A stretch of DNA of 30,899 nucleotides, taken from contig CAZSCK010000029.1 of the NCBI GenBank assembly GCA_964605385.1, positions 1 to 30,899 of the forward strand. Direction: 5' to 3'. Each line of letters starts with the position of its first letter. Within the stretch, counting starts at the first letter, position 1. The stretch is from JAGLTQ01 sp964605385. Lineage in GTDB: Bacteria; Pseudomonadota; Gammaproteobacteria; UBA6429; Thiohalophilaceae. Made by a program: the position numbers and the translations under genes. Below are positions 1 to 7,273 of this stretch, piece by piece. The notes under the pieces are model-generated. The model made no database searches, was not told where the DNA came from, and saw only the letters and a list, made by a program, of their open reading frames with translations.

Positions 1-51
1 ATATTCGATGGCAGCCTGGGCTACTGCTTGTTTCATTTCATCTTGGGTCAT
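1..51 (-). CDS. rpiA: Ribose-5-phosphate isomerase A, N-terminus only (cut by window edge)
   Basis: Only the first 17 codons lie in the window, read leftwards from ATG at 49-51. They encode MTQDEMKQAVAQAAIEY, which closely matches the start of RpiA (E. coli begins MTQDELKKAV). RpiA interconverts ribose 5-phosphate and ribulose 5-phosphate in the pentose phosphate pathway in the cytosol. An AGGAG Shine-Dalgarno sequence sits just upstream of the ATG on the minus strand. The gene is divergent from ilvA, an arrangement familiar in gammaproteobacteria such as pseudomonads. Identification rests on a short stretch but the match and the synteny agree. Confidence 0.8.
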   Translation of the reverse strand, partial: MTQDEMKQAVAQAAIEY

Positions 52-96
52 TTCTCTCTCCTGCCATCAGGTTTAGGGTAAAATTTGAACTGCGGT

Positions 97-125
97 ATTA
101 TATTAAGTAAATCGAGCTTAAGCCA
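97..125 (-). promoter_or_regulatory. Candidate sigma70 promoter for rpiA
   Basis: On the minus strand there is a perfect TATAAT at 97-102, about 45 bases upstream of the rpiA ATG. The -35 region (GGCTTA at about 119-124, 16-bp spacing) is a poor match to TTGACA, so the call rests mainly on the -10 box in AT-rich DNA. Confidence 0.3.
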
Positions 126-157
126 CTATTCTATGTCTGTTGTCTTCGCGTATAAGT

Positions 158-237
158 GTAGCCCGGATGTAGCATAGCGAAATCCGGGGTATGTTAGGAA
201 TTATTTCCCGGATTACATTTCATTATATCCGGGCTAC
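158..237. repeat. Dispersed palindromic repeat, GTAGCCCGGAT family
   Basis: An inverted repeat with arms GTAGCCCGGAT (158-168) and ATCCGGGCTAC (227-237) lies in the rpiA/ilvA intergenic space. A related half-copy (GTAGCCTGGATGCAGC...) occurs at 20887-20917 between gcvT and gcvH, so this is a dispersed family and not a local operator. It could form a hairpin in either transcript. Confidence 0.7.
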
Positions 238-316
238 TGCCCGGGACAGGCTTAATAGAATATGATTTACGTGTTATAAATAATAAAACCTTAATAAATA
301 GAAAAATACGAACAAA

Positions 317-1831
317 ATGACAGAAAAATACAAAAAAATGGTCGAGCAGGCCAAAGTTTATGACGTTGCGGTAAAAACACCATTAGAGTGTGCGACTGGA
401 TTATCAAAACGACTAAAAAATGAAGTTTGGATTAAGCGTGAAGATCTGCAACCGGTTTATTCATTTAAATTGCGCGGTGCTTATAACAAAATTGCGCAAC
501 TTTCAGATACTGAAAAAGAAAAAGGTGTGATCACTGCATCGGCGGGTAATCATGCGCAAGGTGTGGCACTTGCGGCAAATCGACTTGGCTTAAAAGCATT
601 AATTTTTATGCCGAAAACTACCCCGGATATTAAAGTTTCATCTGTTCGCGCTTTGGGAGCAGAAATTGAGCTTGTCGGCAATGCTTATGATGATGCCTAT
701 CAACATGCTATGGATCGCGCTAAAACAAGCGGGATGACCTTTGTTCACCCCTATGATGATCCCGATGTTATTGCCGGGCAAGGTACCATTGCTATAGAAA
801 TCATAGAACAACTTGTATCTAAACCGGACATTGTATTTGTTCCCGTTGGTGGTGGCGGTTTAATTGCGGGTATTTCGGCATATTTAAAATCAATTGCTCC
901 GGAAATTCGTATTGTTGGTGTAGAGCCTGATGATGCTCCTTGTATGTACGAAGCATTAAAAGCCGGAAAACGTGTGGTGCTGGATCAGGTTGGTATTTTT
1001 GCTGATGGTGTTGCGGTAAAACAAGTTGGAGAAGAACCTTTCCGTGTTGCTCAAACTTGTGTGGATGATATGGTGTTGGTTTCAACAGATGAGATCTGTG
1101 CGGCGATTAAAGATATCTTCGATGATACGCGTTCAATAACTGAACCCGCGGGTGCGTTAGCGGTTGCAGGGATGAAAAAGTATGTAGAAGATAAAAAAAT
1201 CAATAATCAGCGACTTGTTGCGATTGATAGTGGTGCAAATATCAATTTTGATCGCTTACGTCATGTCGCGGAACGTTCAGAGTTGGGTGAACATCGTGAA
1301 GCTTTGTTTGCTGTGACAATTCCTGAAGAAATCGGCAGTTTCAAAAAATTCTGTGAACTTATTGGTTTGCGTGGAATGACGGAGTTTAATTATCGTTATG
1401 CTGATGCAAAAAATGCTCATATTTTTGTTGGTATCCAATTACAAAATGGATTAGATGAGAAAAATGAATTATTAACTTCATTGCGTAAAGATAATTATCC
1501 TGTTGAAGATATGACGGATAATGAAATGGCTAAACTTCATGTTCGTTATATGGTGGGTGGTCGCGGTAATGGTGTTAAAAATGAATGCTTATTTCGTTTT
1601 GAATTTCCAGAACGTCCGGGTGCGTTGTTACGCTTTTTAAATTATATGGGTGAACGCTGGAACATTAGCTTATTTCATTATCGTAATCATGGTGCAGCAT
1701 ATGGGCGTGTACTAGTTGGGATCCAGGTGCCGAAAGAAGATGACAAAGAATTGCAGACTTTTTTACAGAACTTAGGGTATACGTGGTGGGAGGAGACAGA
1801 TAATCCTGCATATAGTATGTTCTTAAGTTAA
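317..1831 (+). CDS. ilvA: Threonine ammonia-lyase, biosynthetic (threonine deaminase)
   Basis: Deaminates L-threonine to 2-oxobutanoate, the first committed step to isoleucine, in the cytosol with PLP. The 504-residue length fits the long biosynthetic form. The N-terminal fold-type II PLP domain has the Schiff-base lysine in SFKLRGAYNK (Lys51), the substrate loop SAGNHAQG near residue 75 and the phosphate-binding glycine loop GGGGLIAG near residue 178. The C-terminal ~180 residues form two ACT-like segments (from about 326 and 420, the second with FPERPGALLRFL), the usual site of isoleucine feedback and valine activation. No clear Shine-Dalgarno precedes the ATG, but no better start exists. 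It is divergent from rpiA and followed after 32 bp by a sensor kinase gene that is probably unrelated. Confidence 0.95.
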   Translation: MTEKYKKMVEQAKVYDVAVKTPLECATGLSKRLKNEVWIKREDLQPVYSFKLRGAYNKIAQLSDTEKEKGVITASAGNHAQGVALAANRLGLKALIFMPKTTPDIKVSSVRALGAEIELVGNAYDDAYQHAMDRAKTSGMTFVHPYDDPDVIAGQGTIAIEIIEQLVSKPDIVFVPVGGGGLIAGISAYLKSIAPEIRIVGVEPDDAPCMYEALKAGKRVVLDQVGIFADGVAVKQVGEEPFRVAQTCVDDMVLVSTDEICAAIKDIFDDTRSITEPAGALAVAGMKKYVEDKKINNQRLVAIDSGANINFDRLRHVAERSELGEHREALFAVTIPEEIGSFKKFCELIGLRGMTEFNYRYADAKNAHIFVGIQLQNGLDEKNELLTSLRKDNYPVEDMTDNEMAKLHVRYMVGGRGNGVKNECLFRFEFPERPGALLRFLNYMGERWNISLFHYRNHGAAYGRVLVGIQVPKEDDKELQTFLQNLGYTWWEETDNPAYSMFLS

Positions 1832-1863
1832 TTTAAACACGAAGAAACCGGTGCATATAACTG

Positions 1864-3573
1864 ATGCCAATTAAAATAATGAAAATAAATACAATTGTTT
1901 TGATTATGACAATTATGTTGTTAAGCGTTATATCTGCTAGTGGTTATTATCTTTATTATGCATGGAATAGTTCAGTTGAGGATAACATTCTTGAGCAGTC
2001 TGAAACGACGGTAAAAATACTTCAAAGCGAATTTAATACATATCTTACGGCGCAACGTAAACCAGTAAAAACACTGGCTAATATGCCTGCCATTATCCAA
2101 TCGTTACAGAATAAAACAGCAGAGAATTTGCAGCAGGCTAATCATTTATTAGATATATTTTGTGCCACGTTGGAAACTTTGACTTGTTATTTGATGGATC
2201 AGGAGGGGATGACCATTGCCTCCAGTAACCGCGATTCAAAGAAAAGTTTTGTTGGTAAGAATTTTTCCTTTCGTCCTTATTTTCGTAATGCCATCTTGGC
2301 TAAGCCTTTTATATACCTCGCTTTGGGAATAACTAGCAAAAAACGAGGTATATACTTTAGTCATGCAGTAACGTTTGACAATAAAATTATAGGTGTTGTT
2401 GTTGTTAAAACATCAGTATCGAGCCTTGAGCAAAAGTTTGCTAATAGTCCAGGTATTATCGCGTTGACTGGGCCTGATGGAATGGTATTTGCCTCCAATC
2501 GCGCAGATTGGTTGTATAAGAGTTTGTGGAAACTATCGCCAGAAAAAATTGAGCAATTAATTCGTTCTAAACAGTTCGCAAACGAGTTGCCGGGTTCTAT
2601 TGGCCTGGTCATAAATAATCAGGGGCGGGCGGTTAACTCTGATGCAGATATCTTTTTTATGACTAAAAAGGAATTGAGTGTTATTCCCGGCTGGCAACTG
2701 ACTTATCTTTATGACACTAAAAAAATTGCTATCCAACAAAGTGAAAACCTCAATCTATTGATAAGTTCCAGTATAGGCGTGTTACTTTTATTCATTGGGA
2801 CGATCACCCTATTGCTTAACAAGTTTGCCAGAAGAGAAATTCAGGCTCGTAAACAGATAGAACAGAATCTGATTGAAGAACGAAATGTATCTGAAAAGGC
2901 CAACAAAGCTAAGTCTGAATTCATCTCTAGCATGAACCATGAGTTACGTACGCCAATGACCGCTATTATTGGTTATAGCCAGCTTATCGAGTTAGACGAG
3001 CACTTACCAGCGGAACAAAAAGAAAATATACGGCATGTTCTTATGGCAAGTTATCACTTACTGACACTTATCAATGATGTGTTGGATTTGGCCAAGGTTG
3101 AATCAGGCTGTACCACGTTAGTATTTGAATCGGTAGATGTGTCTTCTGTTGTTGAGGAATGTTTGGTTCTGGTAAAAACACTGGTAGATAAGCGAGATAT
3201 TCATCTTAGTTGTACTGGATTAAAGGGAGCGATAGTGCAAGCAGATCGCACTCGGCTTAAGCAGGTGCTGCTTAATTTGATTTCCAATGCCATTAAATAT
3301 AATCACCGTGGTGGTAGTGTTGAAGTCAATATACAGGTTGATGAAAGCAAACAATTATATCTCAGTGTGACAGATAGCGGTCCAGGTATTTCTGATGCTC
3401 ATTTGCTTGAGTTATTTCAACCCTTTAATCGGCTCCATGCTGAGAATAGTGATATTGAAGGTACTGGTATCGGCCTGACTCTTTCTCGAAGTATTATTAA
3501 AATGATGGGAGGTACGATAGGGGTTGAGAGTACATTAGGAAAAGGCAGTACTTTCTGGATTGAGTTGAAATAA
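1864..3573 (+). CDS. Membrane sensor histidine kinase with dCache-type periplasmic domain
   Basis: A 569-residue two-component sensor. TM1 (about residues 10-32) and TM2 (about 296-320) flank a ~260-residue periplasmic domain. Its RPYFRNAILAKPF and ALGITSKKRGIYF segments resemble the dCache domain of DctB-like sensors. A short coiled linker leads to HisKA, with the phospho-acceptor His359 in SMNHELRTPMTAIIGY. HATPase_c follows, with N box NLISNAIKYN, G1 DSGPGIS and G2 GTGIGLTLS. The protein ends right after HATPase_c, so it has no receiver domain, and no response regulator gene lies nearby, making it an orphan in this window. The ligand is unknown; dCache domains often bind amino acids or carboxylates. 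The start is uncertain: ATG at 1864 has no obvious ribosome site, and ATG at 1879 is an alternative. Confidence 0.9.
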   Translation: MPIKIMKINTIVLIMTIMLLSVISASGYYLYYAWNSSVEDNILEQSETTVKILQSEFNTYLTAQRKPVKTLANMPAIIQSLQNKTAENLQQANHLLDIFCATLETLTCYLMDQEGMTIASSNRDSKKSFVGKNFSFRPYFRNAILAKPFIYLALGITSKKRGIYFSHAVTFDNKIIGVVVVKTSVSSLEQKFANSPGIIALTGPDGMVFASNRADWLYKSLWKLSPEKIEQLIRSKQFANELPGSIGLVINNQGRAVNSDADIFFMTKKELSVIPGWQLTYLYDTKKIAIQQSENLNLLISSSIGVLLLFIGTITLLLNKFARREIQARKQIEQNLIEERNVSEKANKAKSEFISSMNHELRTPMTAIIGYSQLIELDEHLPAEQKENIRHVLMASYHLLTLINDVLDLAKVESGCTTLVFESVDVSSVVEECLVLVKTLVDKRDIHLSCTGLKGAIVQADRTRLKQVLLNLISNAIKYNHRGGSVEVNIQVDESKQLYLSVTDSGPGISDAHLLELFQPFNRLHAENSDIEGTGIGLTLSRSIIKMMGGTIGVESTLGKGSTFWIELK

Positions 3574-3667
3574 AATAAATTTCGAGCGATTTCCTAAAAT
3601 TGTGGAAATGTATTTATGTGATCTTGTATCAACATATTTTTCTCATGAATAGAGAGAAAACGAGTTT

Positions 3668-3744
3668 GTCATTGCGAGCAAAGCGCGGCAATCTCCAGTT
3701 AAGTGCTACTCGTCAAGAGATTGCCGCGCTTTGCTCGCAACGAC
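3668..3744. repeat. GTCATTGCGAG palindromic repeat, copy A
   Basis: A 77-bp near-perfect inverted repeat begins GTCATTGCGAGCAAAGCG and ends CGCTTTGCTCGCAACGAC, with inner arms GGCAATCTC/GAGATTGCC. It is one of seven copies in the window and lies between the converging histidine kinase and histone-like genes, next to a terminator. Confidence 0.85.
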
Positions 3745-3748
3745 GGCA

Positions 3749-3787
3749 TAAAAAAAGCCGATTCAAATGAATCGGCTTTAATTTTTT
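3749..3787. terminator. Bidirectional intrinsic terminator
   Basis: A perfect 10-bp stem AAAGCCGATT (3754-3763) / AATCGGCTTT (3770-3779) with a 6-nt loop is flanked by an A-run on the left and TTTAATTTTTT on the right. It therefore works as a rho-independent terminator on both strands, for the histone-like gene (minus) and for read-through from the kinase gene (plus). Confidence 0.85.
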
Positions 3788-3818
3788 CAGAAGAAGCTCT
3801 GAAAAACTAGTTCATCGC

Positions 3819-4109
3819 TTACTTTTTCTTACGACGAGCAGTTTTCTTTTTAGATTTTTTCTTTGCTTTCTTCTTAGCTACTTTCTTTTTAGCCTTCTTC
3901 TTTGCTTTTTTCTTAGCTACTTTCTTTTTAGCTTTCTTTTTTGCTTTTTTCTTAGCAGTTTTCTTTTTAGCCTTCTTCTTTGCTTTTTTCTTAGCTACTT
4001 TCTTTTTAGCTTTCTTCTTTGCTTTTTTCTTAGTGACTTTCTTTTTAGCTTTTTTCTTAGCGACTTTTTTCTTAGCGACTTTCTTTTTAGCTTTCTTTTT
4101 TGCTGGCAT
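3819..4109 (-). CDS. Histone H1-like lysine/alanine-repeat DNA-binding protein
   Basis: A 96-residue protein beginning MPAKKKAKKKVAKKK and made almost entirely of KKKA(K/V/T) repeats, ending KKTARRKKK. Composition is essentially Lys, Ala, Val, Thr and a few Ser/Arg, so it is extremely basic and probably disordered. Such tails occur in bacterial H1-like proteins (Chlamydia HctB, Pseudomonas AlgP C-terminus, Bordetella BpH1) and bind DNA electrostatically. A globular domain is absent. The start at 4109 has a strong GGAGGG Shine-Dalgarno at about 4119-4124 (minus strand); the frame remains open further upstream, but that site decides the start. Copy number of the repeat probably varies between strains by slippage. 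The bidirectional terminator follows. A long AT-rich gap lies upstream. Confidence 0.8.
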   Translation of the reverse strand: MPAKKKAKKKVAKKKVAKKKAKKKVTKKKAKKKAKKKVAKKKAKKKAKKKTAKKKAKKKAKKKVAKKKAKKKAKKKVAKKKAKKKSKKKTARRKKK

Positions 4110-4410
4110 GGTTTTAAACCCTCCGTTGAGCACTGATGTTTAAGGTGAAGTATAGCTAACTTATATTAAAATGCTAGTATCTTGTATAAAAATGCATCGT
4201 TACATCTTGTTATGCTTGAATATTCTCTCGTTTAACTAAATTTTATGTTTATTTTCTTTTTTTAAAACAATTTTTATACTTTTAAGTAAAAAAATAAGAA
4301 AATTTATTTATAAACATAACTTTTTATAAAATTTTTAACAGTTTTATGTTCTTTTTAATTTAATTTACAATTTTTTGTATTGATCACACTTAATTTTAAG
4401 TTTTTTAACA

Positions 4411-4819
4411 ATAAATTTTTATAAAAACTTTAATTTTTATAAAATAGTAACGATTTTTTGTTTTATTTAACTTAAATCATGCGTTTCTTACATAAATTGG
4501 TCTTTGTATTTAGTTATTAGCGAACATTTTGTATAAAAACTTTAGTTTTTATACAAAACGTAACAATTTTTTGTTTTATTTAACTTAAATCATGCATTTC
4601 TACATAAATCGTTCTTTATTTTTAGTTTATTAGCGAACATTTTGTATAAAAACTTTAGTTTTTATACAAAACGTAACAATTTTTTGTTTTATTTAACTTA
4701 AATCATGCATTTCTACATAAATCGTTCTTTATTTTTAGTTTATTAACGAATATTTTGTATAAAAACTTTAATCTTTATAAAAAACGTAATGATTTTTTGT
4801 TTTATTTAACTTAAATCAT
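4411..4819. repeat. 113-bp tandem repeat array, about 3.6 units, each with a palindrome
   Basis: The landmark TTTTATTTAACTTAAATCAT starts at 4461, 4574, 4687 and 4800, an exact 113-bp period. The two central units contain a perfect hairpin: TTTTGTATAAAAAC, loop TTTA, GTTTTTATACAAAA (4527-4558 and 4640-4671). The outer units carry decayed versions (TTTATAAAAACTTTAATTTTTATAAA in pieces near 4416-4441, and one near 4753-4785). Sequence is almost wholly A/T. Function is not evident; candidates are a nucleoid-protein binding array, a bent-DNA element or simply an expanded repeat. Confidence 0.85.
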
Positions 4820-5153
4820 AAATTTATGTAGAGATCTCTCTTCATTCTTATTTTTTAACAAAAATTTAGAACAATGAAACTGTTTTATTTAAATAAAGTT
4901 AACATTTTTATATTTTTAAGCTGTAAATAAGGATTTTAGTGCTTATTACTTCTTAATAATGAGTTTGGAATATAAAGAATTGAATAAATTATCTTATTAA
5001 GTCTGTTTTTAATGCTTTATGCACTAAAACAGAGAGACAAATGGTTTGATTAAGAAAGTTTTTATAATTTTCTGTCATAAAAGCTGTTTAAAGCAGTATT
5101 TTTATAAAAGTTATTGTTATATCGGTTCGAACCAGAACTTATTTGTCGTTTTG

Positions 5154-5363
5154 TTATTAGGGGCTGTTGATCTTTCATTTTATAGCCTACTCAAACCTAA
5201 AAAGGAACACGTCATTGCGAGATGAGCAAAGCGAAACGTGGCAATCTCCATAAAAGTGGCATTTACTATGAGATTGCCGCAGTCATTTTATTCCTTCGCA
5301 ATGACGGTGCGTTATTTTTGTTAAAATGAGCTCAATATCTGAAAGATCAGCAGCCCCTAATAA
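5154..5363. mobile_element. 210-bp MITE-like element with 24-bp terminal inverted repeats
   Basis: The left end TTATTAGGGGCTG-TTGATCTTTCA (5154-5177) and the right end (5340-5363) are inverted repeats that match at 23 of 24 positions. If the true ends are GGGGCTG/CAGCCCC, both sides are flanked by TA, as expected for a TA-duplicating transposase (some IS5- and IS630-group elements). It has no coding capacity. Inside lies a GTCATTGCGAG palindrome (copy B), so one repeat is nested in another. Confidence 0.65.
5211..5305. repeat. GTCATTGCGAG palindromic repeat, copy B (nested in MITE-like element)
   Basis: It has the same outer GTCATTGCGAG/CGCAATGAC and inner GGCAATCTC/GAGATTGCC arms as the other copies. 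Its right half (GCAGTCATTTTATTCCTTCGC) is nearly the same as in copy D at 10662-10755, showing subfamilies. Confidence 0.85.
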
Positions 5364-5566
5364 ATCATCTTTAAAAATAAAAAAACTGTTTTATTTTTAT
5401 ATTTAAGTAAAAATTTATTGATGGTTGTTTTAAAAGACGCCTTTTTTATGTGATTGGTGTTATTTGATGGTTCTTAGGTGGTAATTTCATGTTGATTAGC
5501 ATTTGTTTGAAGGTTACTTAACAATAACTTCTATATTGATGCGCTTATTGCGTTAGCTTGCTGGTT

Positions 5567-6163
5567 TTATTTTTTATTACTAAGGTACAGACATTTTTCT
5601 GTTGCGATTGCTTGCATAGGAATATCCCATTGATTGGTTTCTAGCTGTTCTTGTTTTTGAAAGTCATATGCAATGCCTAGCAGGTTTGGTTTGTGCCAGT
5701 ATTTTCGTTGCCGCAGAAAAGCCAGGGTACGATCATAAAATCCACCGCCCATGCCGACACGATTTCCTTCTAAATCAAAAGCAACAAGTGGCATAAGAAT
5801 AAGATCGAGAGAAAGTGTTTTTCGCAAACGTGTTTTGTTTGAATGAACAGGTTCGGGAATACCAAAACGATTGTTTTTTAATTTTGTATCCGCTGTGTAA
5901 GGTATAAACCAAAGTCGCTGTGTATTAGGTTCTGCTAGCACTGGCAGGTAACACAGCTTTTTTTGTTGCCATGCATGTTCGATTAATAAGCTGAGATCCA
6001 TTTCACCGTCATTCGGTAGATAGAAGGCAATGTGCTTACTGTGTTGAAAGACGCGGCTGGCAGCAATGCGTTCACATAATAAAAATGCTACGTGTTCACG
6101 CTCTGAGTTGCTGATTGCGCGTCTTTTATCACGTATATGCTGACGTAGGTTTTTTGTATCCAT
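5567..6163 (-). CDS. ygfA: 5-formyltetrahydrofolate cyclo-ligase
   Basis: Converts 5-formyl-THF to 5,10-methenyl-THF with ATP, returning stored or mis-formed folate to the one-carbon pool, in the cytosol. The 198-residue protein beginning MDTKNLRQHIRDKRRAIS has the family's N-terminal basic helix, the YLPNDGEMDL segment and the phosphate-binding motif GMGGGFYDRTLAFL near residue 140. I place the start at 6163 because GAAG precedes it and it matches family length; the frame stays open to 6442 but that part overlaps the 6S RNA gene. It lies directly downstream of ssrS, as in E. coli, so it is probably co-transcribed with 6S RNA. Folate recycling also links it functionally to the glycine cleavage genes later in the window. 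Confidence 0.93.
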   Translation of the reverse strand: MDTKNLRQHIRDKRRAISNSEREHVAFLLCERIAASRVFQHSKHIAFYLPNDGEMDLSLLIEHAWQQKKLCYLPVLAEPNTQRLWFIPYTADTKLKNNRFGIPEPVHSNKTRLRKTLSLDLILMPLVAFDLEGNRVGMGGGFYDRTLAFLRQRKYWHKPNLLGIAYDFQKQEQLETNQWDIPMQAIATEKCLYLSNKK

Positions 6164-6329
6164 ATGCTTCATTGAAACATAAAGGATGCTTGAAATACAA
6201 AAATCAAAGCAAGAATGATGAGCTGTGCGGGGAGCGCGAGGTTGGATTACGTCGTAACACGACGAATCCAAAAGCATATTGTTGAATCCGCTACCTTGAT
6301 CCAGGCTTACGGGTATTTTTAAATAGAGG

Positions 6330-6516
6330 GAGGGCAATCCCGCCTGTACCGTTGTGATATGTGCCTTGAACCAGAGGTTCAAGTGGGAACGTCGTGAGCA
6401 CGTTAGGCTTTCCGCTCGAGGGCGGACATGCACACAGTGCAACTACTCAGTGCCCGGAGTTATAAATTACGGCTCAAGGGTCTCTAATCACTGACGAATA
6501 CTGCAGGGGATGCCCA
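6330..6516 (-). ncRNA. ssrS: 6S RNA
   Basis: About 187 nt, against 183-184 in E. coli. 6S RNA mimics an open promoter and binds sigma70-RNA polymerase in stationary phase. On the minus strand it shows CCCTTGAGCCGTAATTTATA (E. coli CCCCUGAGCCGAUAUUUCAUA), then GCATGTCCGCCCTCGAGCGG, then AAAGCCTAACG, and the hallmark hairpin CTTGAACCTCTGGTTCAAGG (about 6364-6383). The termini pair: GGGCA (minus, 6515-6511) with TGCCC (6336-6332), then TCCC with GGGA and CTG with CAG. Synteny zapA-ssrS-ygfA is the gammaproteobacterial order. There is no intrinsic terminator after it, consistent with processing from an ssrS-ygfA transcript. Ends are estimated from the terminal pairing, so they may be off by a few bases. 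Confidence 0.93.
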
Positions 6517-6522
6517 AACTTG

Positions 6523-6551
6523 ATTTTAGATGATTCTGAATGAATCTTCTT
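6523..6551 (-). promoter_or_regulatory. Candidate promoter for 6S RNA
   Basis: On the minus strand a TAAAAT -10 box at 6523-6528 would start transcription at about 6516, exactly where the terminal stem of 6S RNA begins. The -35 region is a poor consensus match, so only the -10 and its position support this call. Confidence 0.45.
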
Positions 6552-6581
6552 TAAATAATTTAAAGTAATTGTGTTGACAGG

Positions 6582-6899
6582 TTATATTTCTAATTGACGA
6601 CTACGATATAAGGCGTCATCAATTTTTTCCTCAATAGTACGAATACGGTTGCCTACCGAAGGAGCTGTTTGTGATGAACCACTGTCTTGAGCGAGTAACT
6701 CATGGGATATATTAAGTGCAGCCATGACTGCAATGCGATCTGAACCAATAATTTTCCCGCTATCACGAATTTCTCGCATTTTTGTATCCAGGTAGTCTGC
6801 TGAACGCTGTAAATCATGCCGTTCATCTTCAGAACAGGCAATCATGTATTCTTTATCCAATATATGGATAGTGATGCCTCCAGCTGACTTATCCGTCAT
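6582..6899 (-). CDS. zapA: Cell division protein ZapA
   Basis: A 105-residue ZapA homologue that binds FtsZ and bundles protofilaments at the Z-ring. The N-terminal globular part (ITIHILDKEYMIACSEDE, then LQRSADYLDTKMREIRDSG and DRIAVMAALNISHELL) is the ZapA signature, and the C-terminal ~35 residues form the dimerising coiled coil. Its ATG overlaps the end of the upstream TIGR02449-family gene by 11 bp, implying translational coupling. Downstream lies ssrS, the usual gammaproteobacterial order. Confidence 0.93.
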   Translation of the reverse strand: MTDKSAGGITIHILDKEYMIACSEDERHDLQRSADYLDTKMREIRDSGKIIGSDRIAVMAALNISHELLAQDSGSSQTAPSVGNRIRTIEEKIDDALYRSRQLEI

Positions 6900-7098
6900 T
6901 TTCTATTGCCTTTAAGCGTCCGATCATGGCTTCAACACGGGTACGTGCAAGCTCCGTTTTTTCAATGAGGCGAGTGCGTTCACCTTGCAGGTGTGAATGG
7001 CTGTCACGCAGCGTTTTATTCTCACTTTGCAGGCGATCAATCGTTTTGATGAGATCATCAACACGGCCTTCAAGTTTTTTCAGATCCAGTTCTTCCAT
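6889..7098 (-). CDS. TIGR02449 family coiled-coil protein (ZapB-like)
   Basis: A 69-residue, almost entirely helical protein. Heptad-patterned leucines run from LDLKKLEGRVDDLIKTIDRL to the C-terminal MIGRLKAIENDG. Proteins annotated TIGR02449 sit immediately upstream of zapA in many gammaproteobacteria and resemble the coiled-coil Z-ring factor ZapB in size and shape. A role in division with ZapA is therefore likely but is inferred from context. It ends within the zapA start (11-bp overlap), so both should be made from one mRNA. A good sigma70 promoter lies upstream. Confidence 0.82.
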   Translation of the reverse strand: MEELDLKKLEGRVDDLIKTIDRLQSENKTLRDSHSHLQGERTRLIEKTELARTRVEAMIGRLKAIENDG

Positions 7099-7137
7099 TT
7101 ATGCCTCAGACTCTGTGGAAACCTTGTTATTATTTAA

Positions 7138-7173
7138 TAGTATAAGAATATAGAGCGCATTGGTCGGGGTCAA
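7138..7173 (-). promoter_or_regulatory. Sigma70-type promoter for the TIGR02449-zapA transcript
   Basis: On the minus strand TTGACC (7168-7173) and TATTCT (7145-7150) are separated by exactly 17 bp, with transcription predicted to start near 7138, about 40 bases before the gene. This is the best consensus promoter I can see in the window. Confidence 0.65.
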
Positions 7174-7273
7174 CGGGTAAACGGGTCAGAAAATGATGTA
7201 AAATTAAGCTTCTGCAGACGGTATTACTGTTGCACGTTTTTGATGGCGAGATTTTAAAGAGAAACAGGACGAT

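Larger units (their letters stand above)
4110..5566. other. 1.46-kb AT-rich intergenic region without a supported gene
   Basis: This stretch between the histone-like gene and ygfA has no credible reading frame on either strand and is far more AT-rich than the flanking genes. It contains a 113-bp tandem repeat array (4411-4819) and a 210-bp MITE-like element (5154-5363). The remainder (4140-4410, 4820-5150, 5364-5560) is low-complexity AT sequence with scattered TATAAAAA-like words. I see no RNA gene in it. Confidence 0.75.

Noticed and set aside
819..1085. Antisense open frame within ilvA
   Set aside because: A shadow of a strongly conserved coding sequence, with no ribosome site or family features.
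4411..4819. CRISPR array
   Set aside because: The 113-bp units are identical along their whole length, with no alternating unique spacers and no cas genes nearby.
4411..4819. Replication origin with iterons
   Set aside because: No DnaA boxes (TTATNCACA) are evident and no dnaA, rep or par genes are nearby; the AT-richness alone is not enough.
6164..6442. Extension of ygfA by about 93 codons
   Set aside because: The extension overlaps the 6S RNA gene and has no similarity to 5-formyl-THF cyclo-ligases.
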